Positions 1 through 5,419 of a stretch of 10,447 nucleotides of DNA are shown one piece after another. Source of the stretch: Acholeplasmataceae bacterium (GTDB lineage: Bacteria; Bacillota_I; Bacilli_A; ML615J-28; CAG-698). Where the stretch lies: NCBI GenBank assembly GCA_012841765.1, contig DUUA01000007.1, positions 1-10,447 on the forward strand. The letters are read 5' to 3'. The notes beneath the pieces are model-generated. The model was not told the origin of the DNA and did not search any database. It saw only the letters and a program-made list of their open reading frames with translations. Every line of letters starts with the position of its first letter. Positions within the stretch are counted from its first letter, which is position 1. Made by a program: the position numbers and the translations under genes.

Positions 1-23
1 AAAATCTCTTAAATCCCAATTCA
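1..23 (-). CDS. 5' end of an unidentified gene leaving the left edge (M3 peptidase possible)
   Basis: An ATG at 23-21 opens a frame reading MNWDLRDF before the window ends. A good ribosome binding site, GAGGAG, lies about 9 bases upstream inside the last codons of the sirtuin gene, and only two bases separate the two genes, so this is very likely the next cistron of the pyrR-lipase-sirtuin operon. The W-(D/N)-L-x-D-(L/F) opening resembles the N-terminus of oligoendopeptidase F-like M3 metallopeptidases. Eight residues cannot establish this, so the family is only a guess. The existence of a translated gene here is well supported by the start, binding site and spacing. Confidence 0.55.
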
Positions 24-25
24 TT

Positions 26-736
26 TTATTTTCTCCTCATTTGATTAAATATTTTTCCAATATCACCTTGTATAAAGTTATCAATTGGAATATAATCTCT
101 ATTTATTGCAAAAATATTATTACCTTTAAAATAATTTATTAGTCCTGCCGCTGGATATACTGTAAGTGATGTTCCAGCAACTATTAATAAATCTGCATTT
201 TGTAAAGCATTAACCGCTTTAATAATTACTTCTTGATTTAATGGTTCTCCATATAAAGTTACATCAGGCCTTAAAATATCTCCTGACTTTGTTTTAGGTA
301 TTCCTTCAGTATTAATTAAATGATCAATTCCTAAAACTTTTTCTTTTGTTTCTATCCCATAATTTCTAAAAATAGAACCATGTAACTCTAAAACATTTCT
401 AGATCCAGCTAATTGATGAAGGTTATCAATATTTTGTGTAATAACAGTAATATTTTTACCTGACTCTTCTAAATATGCTAAATATTTATGTGCATCATTA
501 GGTCTTACTTTGTTAGTTAAAAACATCTTACGGTAGTGTTTATAAAAATCTTTAGTATTACTATTAAAATAGTTTATACTTAAAATTGTCTCCGGTGATA
601 AATCATCAAATTTTTCTTTGTTTAATCCTTCTTTTCCCCTAAAGTCTTTTAAACCACTTTCTGTTGAAACACCTGCTCCGCCAAAAAAAACAATTCTTTT
701 TGCTTTATTAATTGCTTTTTCTAACTTTTCAATCAT
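26..736 (-). CDS. Sir2-family NAD-dependent protein deacylase (sirtuin) lacking zinc cysteines
   Basis: This 236-residue protein belongs to the sirtuins, which remove acyl groups from lysines using NAD+ (some members transfer ADP-ribose). The NAD-binding motif GAGVSTESGLKDFRG is at residues 20-34, TQNIDNLH at 100-107, the catalytic His in LELHGS at 119, RPDVTLYGE at 156-164, and a GTSLTVYPA segment follows. I chose the ATG at 736 rather than the in-frame ATG at 754 because AAAGGGGG stands 8 bases before it and the earlier ATG lies upstream of that site. The start is one base after the lipase stop codon, indicating translational coupling. Oddly, the protein has no cysteine: the four positions that usually bind structural zinc are Gly127, Thr130, Thr149 and Ser151, while the Rossmann core and catalytic residues are intact. 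Membership is firm; substrate and activity are unknown. Confidence 0.93.
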   Translation of the reverse strand: MIEKLEKAINKAKRIVFFGGAGVSTESGLKDFRGKEGLNKEKFDDLSPETILSINYFNSNTKDFYKHYRKMFLTNKVRPNDAHKYLAYLEESGKNITVITQNIDNLHQLAGSRNVLELHGSIFRNYGIETKEKVLGIDHLINTEGIPKTKSGDILRPDVTLYGEPLNQEVIIKAVNALQNADLLIVAGTSLTVYPAAGLINYFKGNNIFAINRDYIPIDNFIQGDIGKIFNQMRRK

Positions 737-737
737 T

Positions 738-1523
738 TTATAACCCCCTTTCATTTAACCAATTAACAATATCGTTTAATACTTTTTCTTTTTCAATATC
801 ATGTAGTAAATCATGTTTAGATTCATCATATGTAATAAATCTTTTATTTTTAGAACCAAATTTATTATGTGATTCTAATGATTTCTCTAATGGTACTAAT
901 AAATCTTTTTTACCATATAAAAATAGTAATGGTAAATTAATCTTATTAAAATTATTAATAAGTTTACTTAGCCCCTTAATCAATGTTTGATAAATTAAAT
1001 CCACTCTAAAATATTTTAAATTCAGTGGATCATTTAAATTATGTGCATTATGCGATAGTTTTTCATCGGCAAAATTAGTCCGCCTCTTTTTAGATCCCAT
1101 TAATTTAAAAGTTATTTTATTAAAAAGCGTTGGTTTAACAATATAATCAAGTGGTGAGGCTACAATAATTGCACCATCTACTTTACCATATTCAATATTA
1201 TATAAATTAGTAATCAAACCACCCATACTATGACCTAATAAATATATCTTTTGATTAGGATTACTTTTCTTTTCTAATTTAATGATTGTATTTAAATCTT
1301 CTATAAATAGTTTATATGATTTAATACTTCCCCGCTTACCTTGACTTTTACCGTGACCTCTTAAATCATGAGTTATAACATTATAACCTTCATTTACTAT
1401 TCTTTTAGCAATATCTTCAAATCTACCTGAATGTTCAGCAAGACCGTGTGTTATTATTAATGTTCCTTTATCTTCTAAAGCCTTAAATCTATTTATGTTT
1501 ATAAAAGCATTATTGATTAGCAT
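738..1523 (-). CDS. Alpha/beta hydrolase, monoacylglycerol lipase-like
   Basis: This is a 261-residue serine hydrolase of the monoacylglycerol lipase/lysophospholipase family (Hydrolase_4 type). The oxyanion-side motif HGLAEHSGRF is at residues 26-35, HDLRGHGKSQG at 52-62, and the nucleophile elbow GHSMGG at 97-102 gives Ser99. The acid is probably Asp207 in LYGKKD and the base His237 in ESKHDLLHD. There is no signal peptide or membrane helix, so it should act in the cytoplasm, probably on monoacylglycerols or lysolipids; the true substrate is not shown by sequence. An upstream in-frame ATG at 1565 lacks a binding site. The ATG at 1523 has AAGGAG 12 bases upstream, slightly long spacing, and fits the family's usual N-terminus. 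It overlaps the end of pyrR by 14 bases and its own stop lies one base before the sirtuin start, so the three are co-translated. Confidence 0.88.
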   Translation of the reverse strand: MLINNAFININRFKALEDKGTLIITHGLAEHSGRFEDIAKRIVNEGYNVITHDLRGHGKSQGKRGSIKSYKLFIEDLNTIIKLEKKSNPNQKIYLLGHSMGGLITNLYNIEYGKVDGAIIVASPLDYIVKPTLFNKITFKLMGSKKRRTNFADEKLSHNAHNLNDPLNLKYFRVDLIYQTLIKGLSKLINNFNKINLPLLFLYGKKDLLVPLEKSLESHNKFGSKNKRFITYDESKHDLLHDIEKEKVLNDIVNWLNERGL

Positions 1524-2031
1524 CCTTATTTGAGTCTCCTTGTGAAATGTGTAATGTAAATTCATTTAAGTCTAGTAATACTTTTTCATCTTTACTTGTT
1601 GGAATATTTTTTCCAACATAATCCGCTCTAATTGGTAATTCTCGATGACCACGATCTACTAAAACTACTAATTGCAATTTATTAAAGCGACCTAAATCAT
1701 TTAAAGCATCTAAAGCTGCTCTAACAGTTCTTCCAGTATATAAAACATCATCTACTAAAATAACATTCTTTTCATCTATTACAAAATTATTTAAATTTGT
1801 ATTATTAATTTTTACATCATCACGATAATTAGATATATCTAATTCATAAATTGGAATATCAATATTACTAAATTCTAATATATTATTTTTAATTATTTTT
1901 GCAACAGGAAGTCCTTTTCTTTTAATACCAACTAGGATTAGATTTTCTAAACTATCATTCTTTTCAATTATTTCATGCGTTATTCTTCTTAAAGAACGCA
2001 TTATTTGCTCTTTATTTAATATCTCTTTCAT
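1510..2031 (-). CDS. pyrR: Bifunctional pyr operon RNA-binding regulator / uracil phosphoribosyltransferase PyrR
   Basis: PyrR binds pyr leader RNA in a UMP/UTP-dependent way to favour termination, and many PyrR proteins also convert uracil plus PRPP to UMP. The 173-residue product carries the hallmark PRPP loop VILVDDVLYTGRT at residues 90-102 and DRGHRELPIRADYVGKNIPTS starting at 126, both nearly identical to Bacillus PyrR; SLRRITHEIIEKN at 13-25 is also typical. The ATG at 2031 is preceded by GGTGAT, complementary to the 16S 3' end, whereas an in-frame ATG at 2055 has no binding site and would add eight atypical residues. It heads an operon with the lipase and sirtuin genes. Its likely RNA target is visible in the divergent uraA leader at 2116-2201. 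Confidence 0.97.
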   Translation of the reverse strand: MKEILNKEQIMRSLRRITHEIIEKNDSLENLILVGIKRKGLPVAKIIKNNILEFSNIDIPIYELDISNYRDDVKINNTNLNNFVIDEKNVILVDDVLYTGRTVRAALDALNDLGRFNKLQLVVLVDRGHRELPIRADYVGKNIPTSKDEKVLLDLNEFTLHISQGDSNKDANQ

Positions 2032-2046
2032 AGTATCACCATATTT

Positions 2047-2076
2047 ATTATACATTTTTTTGACTTTTTTTGTTGA
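2047..2076 (-). promoter_or_regulatory. Possible promoter for pyrR
   Basis: On the minus strand a perfect TATAAT lies at 2052-2047, with TCAACA (four of six consensus bases) at 2076-2071 and an 18-base spacer. Transcription would begin near 2040, leaving a leader of only about nine bases that just includes the GGTGAT binding site. The short leader and weak -35 make this tentative; another start inside the intergenic palindrome is possible. Confidence 0.35.
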
Positions 2077-2099
2077 ATTTAGTTTTTATATGTTATACT
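2073..2099 (+). promoter_or_regulatory. Promoter of the uraA leader transcript, extended -10
   Basis: TTGAAT at 2073-2078 is followed after 15 bases by TATACT at 2094-2099, preceded by TG at 2091-2092, which makes an extended -10 (TGnTATACT) that can compensate for the short spacer. The start would be near 2106, so the transcript begins about ten bases before the PyrR attenuator structure. Confidence 0.6.
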
Positions 2100-2112
2100 A
2101 CTATTTAGTATA
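2094..2112. repeat. Inverted repeat TATACTA-N5-TAGTATA between divergent genes
   Basis: A perfect 7-base inverted repeat with a 5-base spacer sits between pyrR and uraA. Its left arm contains the plus-strand -10 TATACT; its right arm is the same sequence read on the minus strand. It could be a shared operator or a two-way -10 element, or simply a symmetrical AT-rich promoter. No good minus-strand -35 is placed to use the right arm. Confidence 0.5.
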
Positions 2113-2115
2113 GGT

Positions 2116-2146
2116 CCTTTAAATAACATCTGTGAATGTTAGAAGG
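2116..2146 (+). promoter_or_regulatory. PyrR-binding hairpin (anti-antiterminator) in the uraA leader
   Basis: The RNA folds as a lower stem CCTT (2116-2119) with AAGG (2143-2146), an asymmetric internal loop TAAA (2120-2123) opposite G2142, an upper six-pair stem TAACAT (2124-2129) with ATGTTA (2136-2141), and a hexaloop CTGTGA (2130-2135). The hexaloop fits the CNGNGA of Bacillus PyrR binding loops, as does the bulged two-stem architecture. The upper stem sequence differs from the B. subtilis consensus but keeps pairing. PyrR bound to uridine nucleotide is expected to stabilise this form and allow the downstream terminator. Confidence 0.8.
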
Positions 2147-2182
2147 TCAAAAAGCAACATTTAACTTTGACATTTTTAAAGG
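2116..2182 (+). promoter_or_regulatory. Antiterminator helix of the pyr attenuator
   Basis: CCTTTAAA (2116-2123) is perfectly complementary to TTTAAAGG (2175-2182). This eight-pair helix shares its left strand with the PyrR hairpin lower stem and its right strand with the terminator's 5' arm, so it excludes both. A further stem GTCAAA (2146-2151) with TTTGAC (2166-2171) can form inside it. Without PyrR this form should let transcription reach the uracil permease gene. The pairing is seen in the sequence; the switching is inferred from the known B. subtilis pyr mechanism. Confidence 0.72.
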
Positions 2183-2201
2183 CATCTTGATGCCTTTTTT
2201 T
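2178..2201 (+). terminator. Attenuator terminator in the uraA leader
   Basis: AAAGGCAT (2178-2185) pairs with ATGCCTTT (2190-2197) across a CTTG loop, and the T run continues to 2201. It lies 42 bases before the uraA start codon and downstream of the promoter, so it can only make sense as a conditional terminator. Confidence 0.88.
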
Positions 2202-2242
2202 AATGCCTGATCTATGCAAAAAAATGAAAAGGGGTTTTTTGT

Positions 2243-3700
2243 ATGAAAGAGAAAGATGTTAAAGTCGGGTATTTACCTGACGACAAGCCAAGTTTTGGCA
2301 AGGCAATAGTTTTTGCTTTACAACAATTCTTAGTAATGCTTCCTGCAACAATACTTGCAGCACTTATTATGAATAGCGTTGAAGTTGATATCGGTGGTGT
2401 TATACATACTGTTGAATTATATAGTATTCCAGCTGCAGTTTTTGCATCGGGTGTTGCAACACTTAGTTTTCTATTTATAACTAAGTTTGAAATTCCACTA
2501 TATTATGGTTCAAGTTTCTCATATATTCCAGCCGTTGCAATTGTAATTTCTCATTACGTTACAATTAGTTCTGGTAACTATGATGTTAAAGCAGTTTTCG
2601 GAAGTATTATGATTGCATCAATCGTCTCTGGTTTAATGTCAATTGGTGCAGGTTTACTAGTAAGGAAATCAGGTATGGAGAAAGTTGATAAAATACTACC
2701 CGGACATATTACCGGAATGATCGCTATGATTATTGGGCTTTCTTTAGCAAGTGATACAATGCAAGGTATTTTAGTGGATTCAACCAATGTTAACTGGCCA
2801 TCTGTTTTCGTAGCATTATTTACATTTTTAGTTGTAGTTACGATGACTGTTGTTTTAAAGAAAGGTTTTATAAGTCAAATTCCTATTTTAATTGGCGTTG
2901 TAGCCGGAGCTATTGCATCTTATATAGTATTTGTACCTTCACTTTATACTGACTTAGGATTTTTCGAAAGTATCAGTTATTATATTAATAATATTCAAAG
3001 TGGTAAAGTTGGCTTATTTGATCATATGCCTTGGAATGTCCTTCCAGCTGCATTTGCAAATCCTTCCCTTATCTTAACTGCTATCTTAGCTATTTTCCCA
3101 ATAGCATTCGCAACAATTCCTGAATCAGCTGCTCATGTTAATCAAGTTGATTTATATGTTAATAATTTAGCGGCTGAACTAGGTGATAAAAGGAGATATA
3201 ATATAAAAGATATGTTAGATGTTAATTTAATCGGTGACGGAACAGCAGATATTGTAGCCGTTTTGTTTGGTGGTCCTGCTGGAACTAATTATGGCGAGAA
3301 TATTAGTGCTTCAACTATTACTAAAAACTTCTCATCATACGTATTTGCAATTACCGGTGTCCTAGCAATAATTGTGGGAATTCTCCTTCATTTGCTTGGA
3401 AACATTAATATTTCACAATTATTAACAAGTCCTGTTATTAACGGTGTAAGTCTTTACTTATTTGGAGCAATTGCTGTTCAAGGAATTGCCTTAATGATTG
3501 ATAAAAAAATTAATGTCTTCGATCCTGCAGTTGTTGCTGTAATGGCATTTATTGCAATTGTAGGGCTAGGTGTTGATGGTATTACAATTACAGACTCAAT
3601 TATTATTCCCGGAATTGGTGTTGCAGCATTTGGTGGAATATTGTTAAATATGTTATTAAATTGGTTTAAATCTCTAGCAAACAAAAAAAGTATTGCTTAA
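2243..3700 (+). CDS. uraA: Uracil permease, NCS2 (nucleobase-cation symporter 2) family
   Basis: This 485-residue polytopic membrane protein should import uracil with protons. NCS2 features visible are GSSFSYIP at residues 89-96 (the discontinuous TM3 segment), IPESAAHV at 292-299 with Glu294 matching the substrate-binding Glu of UraA TM8, and TNYGENI at 348-354, the TYGENI signature that marks uracil carriers rather than xanthine/urate members. Hydrophobic segments fill nearly the whole chain. It is somewhat longer than E. coli UraA because of extra loop residues near 45-58 and 235-262. AAAAGGGG ends eight bases before the ATG. The PyrR-type attenuator just upstream independently supports a pyrimidine substrate and indicates repression when uridine nucleotides are plentiful. 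Some NCS2 proteins have broad specificity, so the exact substrate is inferred. Confidence 0.9.
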   Translation: MKEKDVKVGYLPDDKPSFGKAIVFALQQFLVMLPATILAALIMNSVEVDIGGVIHTVELYSIPAAVFASGVATLSFLFITKFEIPLYYGSSFSYIPAVAIVISHYVTISSGNYDVKAVFGSIMIASIVSGLMSIGAGLLVRKSGMEKVDKILPGHITGMIAMIIGLSLASDTMQGILVDSTNVNWPSVFVALFTFLVVVTMTVVLKKGFISQIPILIGVVAGAIASYIVFVPSLYTDLGFFESISYYINNIQSGKVGLFDHMPWNVLPAAFANPSLILTAILAIFPIAFATIPESAAHVNQVDLYVNNLAAELGDKRRYNIKDMLDVNLIGDGTADIVAVLFGGPAGTNYGENISASTITKNFSSYVFAITGVLAIIVGILLHLLGNINISQLLTSPVINGVSLYLFGAIAVQGIALMIDKKINVFDPAVVAVMAFIAIVGLGVDGITITDSIIIPGIGVAAFGGILLNMLLNWFKSLANKKSIA

Positions 3701-3727
3701 AATATATATAAGTTAATAAAAGCGTAA

Positions 3728-3764
3728 AAAAAACAGTAAATTTTAAAAAGGTTTACTGTTTTTT
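3728..3764. terminator. Bidirectional terminator between uraA and the purine permease
   Basis: An A-rich arm ending in ACAGTAAA (to 3740) pairs with TTTACTGT and following Ts (3752-3764), giving up to 13 pairs around an 11-base loop. Plus-strand transcripts end in a T run, and the minus-strand copy of the left arm provides eight Ts, so it can serve both converging genes. Confidence 0.85.
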
Positions 3765-3774
3765 ACTATCTAAA

Positions 3775-5163
3775 TTATGTGAATAAATTAAAGCCTTTTG
3801 AATAAAAGATAAAGTATAAGATAAATCCTAATGAAAATACATAAATTAATAAATTTACTTCTTTTGGCTTACCTTGAGCAATTTTAGCAATTGTATAAGT
3901 TATAAAACCAAATGCAATACCGTCTGCTACTGAATATGTTAATATCATCATAATAATTGTAAAGAAACTACCAATTGCAATTGCTTTATCGCTCCAATCA
4001 ATTTCAGCAAATTGTCCAGCCATTAAAACACCAACTAAAATTAAAGTCATTGATGTAATTGGAAAAATTTGGAAAATTCCCATTACTGGAAATAGGGCTA
4101 TTGCTAACAAAAATAAAATTGCTGTAACAACATTAGCAAATCCTGTTCTTGCTCCAGATTCAACACCAGTTGACGATTCTACAAATGATGTTATTTCAGG
4201 TGTTCCTAATGTTGAGGAAATTAATGTGCCAACAGCGTCTGCAAATAAAGCCTTATCTAAGTTAGGTATATTACCATCTTCATCTTGTAAATCACCAGCT
4301 TTTGTAACTGCAACTAACGTTCCTGCTGTATCAAAAATATCTACAAATAATAAAGCGAATACTACTACTGGTAATGTCATTAATTTAGCACTAGCAGTTA
4401 ATCTTGGTCCGTCTTGGAATAAAGTTTTAAAGCCTGTAATAAAACCACCGAATGTTTCTTTAAATGTTCCTAACTCACTATATTCAAAAAGTGTAATTGG
4501 TGGAAATACTCCTACAACACTTAAGATTGCATATAATAAAGCAGTAACTAAAATTGCTAAGATAAAGGCAAAGCGATTTAATTTAGATTTTACATTATAT
4601 AAAACAATAATAACTACTAATCCAAATAGAGCTACTAATACACTTGGATCTAATAAATTACCTAAAGCAACTCCAGTTGCTGGATCGCCAACAATTATTC
4701 CTGCATTTTGTAAACCAACAAAAGCAATGAAAAAGCCAATACCAGCACCAATTGCTGCTCTAAGTGATTTAGGTATTGCCTCAATTAATTTTCTTCTTAG
4801 TGGCGTAAATGAAATTGCCACAAAAATTAATCCTCCAATAAATGATGCTGCTAATGCTTCTTGCCAACTATAGCCAATTCCTAAGACAATTGTATAAGTG
4901 AAAAATGCATTAACGCCCATACCTGGTGCAAGTGCTACTGGATAATTAGCAGTAAATGCCATAATCAAGGTTGCAATTGCAGCTCCTAATGCAGTTGCAA
5001 TAAAAGCACCACCAATTGGTATTCCTGCAGCACTAATCATATTTGGATTTACCGCAAGAATATAAGCCATCGCTAGAAATGTTACTAAACCACCCATTAT
5101 CTCAGCTCTAAAGTTTGTATTGCGTTCTTCAAACTTAAAAAAACTTCTAATTCTTTGAATCAT
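3775..5163 (-). CDS. AzgA/PbuG-type purine permease (guanine/hypoxanthine or adenine)
   Basis: A 462-residue integral membrane transporter of the AzgA branch of the NCS2 superfamily (PbuG, PbuO, GhxP, AdeP relatives), which import purine bases by proton symport. Typical landmarks are an N-terminal FKFEERNTNFRAEIMGG, ILAVNPNMI around 36-43, the first signature GMGVNAFFTY at 81-90, DIFDTAGTL at 275-283 with the conserved Asp pair, and a second signature near 320-341 (LGTPEITSFVESSTGV followed by GARTG). The ATG at 5163 follows AGAGGGG by eight bases. A guanine-type riboswitch and terminator lie in its leader, which favours guanine and hypoxanthine as substrates. It converges on uraA and shares its terminator. 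Family assignment is firm; substrate rests mainly on the riboswitch. Confidence 0.94.
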   Translation of the reverse strand: MIQRIRSFFKFEERNTNFRAEIMGGLVTFLAMAYILAVNPNMISAAGIPIGGAFIATALGAAIATLIMAFTANYPVALAPGMGVNAFFTYTIVLGIGYSWQEALAASFIGGLIFVAISFTPLRRKLIEAIPKSLRAAIGAGIGFFIAFVGLQNAGIIVGDPATGVALGNLLDPSVLVALFGLVVIIVLYNVKSKLNRFAFILAILVTALLYAILSVVGVFPPITLFEYSELGTFKETFGGFITGFKTLFQDGPRLTASAKLMTLPVVVFALLFVDIFDTAGTLVAVTKAGDLQDEDGNIPNLDKALFADAVGTLISSTLGTPEITSFVESSTGVESGARTGFANVVTAILFLLAIALFPVMGIFQIFPITSMTLILVGVLMAGQFAEIDWSDKAIAIGSFFTIIMMILTYSVADGIAFGFITYTIAKIAQGKPKEVNLLIYVFSLGFILYFIFYSKGFNLFT

Positions 5164-5212
5164 TTTTTTACCCCTCTTTTTATTTTTTTGTATTCAATAC
5201 AATTATCAAAAC

Positions 5213-5242
5213 AAAAAAAACCAAAGTATATACCTTCGGTTT
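5213..5242 (-). terminator. Riboswitch-controlled intrinsic terminator
   Basis: On the minus strand AAACCGAAG (5242-5234) pairs with CTTTGGTTT (5226-5218), including one G-U pair, around a seven-base loop, followed by a run of Ts to 5213. It sits between the aptamer and the permease start and should form when purine is bound. Confidence 0.88.
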
Positions 5243-5280
5243 CCAGCTACTTTTGACAACAACAATAAAAAGAGTCATCA

Positions 5281-5347
5281 ATCGTAGTCACGCGTTTTAC
5301 GGTTGCGTGGTAGAAACTCGGTCGCCATATTAGACCAGCTATACGAT
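5281..5347 (-). ncRNA. Purine riboswitch aptamer, guanine class
   Basis: Read on the minus strand, P1 is ATCGTA (5347-5342) with TACGAT (5286-5281). P2 is GGTC with GACC around a loop containing AATATGG (consensus GAUAUGG), the junction J2/3 contains the invariant GTTTCTACC, and P3 is ACGC with GCGT around a loop containing CCGTAAA. The two conserved loops could form the usual kissing contact. The specificity base is C (minus-strand C at 5287, in GACTAC), equivalent to C74 of the B. subtilis xpt aptamer, which pairs with guanine or hypoxanthine; adenine riboswitches have U here. With the terminator downstream this is expected to be an OFF switch for purine uptake. Confidence 0.95.
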
Positions 5348-5364
5348 ATATTGAATACTCCTTT

Positions 5365-5392
5365 ATTATATCAAAGTATTTTTATTAGTAAA
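5365..5392 (-). promoter_or_regulatory. Promoter of the riboswitch-permease transcript
   Basis: On the minus strand a perfect TATAAT (5370-5365) is preceded after 16 bases by TTTACT (5392-5387), which matches TTGACA at four positions. Transcription would start near 5358, about ten bases before the aptamer. The -35 lies in a small inverted repeat, GTAAAT-N3-ATTTAC at 5388-5402, between this gene and the ABC gene upstream. Confidence 0.65.
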
Positions 5393-5419
5393 TGATATTT
5401 ACAAGTTATTTACTTTTTA

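Noticed and set aside
712..990. Open frame on the plus strand opposite the sirtuin/lipase boundary
   Set aside because: It overlaps two well-supported minus-strand genes, lacks a binding site and resembles no protein.
2167..2172. Perfect -35-like TTGACA upstream of uraA
   Set aside because: No -10 lies at a suitable distance (the sequence 17 bases on is the terminator stem); the hexamer is accounted for by the TTTGAC strand of the antiterminator stem.
2136..2210. A 24-codon plus-strand ORF (MLEGQKATFN...) inside the uraA leader, a possible leader peptide
   Set aside because: No ribosome binding site precedes its ATG, and its sequence is explained by the overlapping attenuator helices. PyrR attenuation does not need a leader peptide.
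4226..4873. Long open frame on the plus strand opposite the purine permease
   Set aside because: It has no ribosome binding site, and its product is a low-complexity Asn/Ala/Pro/Lys-rich chain typical of the reverse of a membrane-protein gene. The permease on the other strand has clear family motifs, a start site and a riboswitch.
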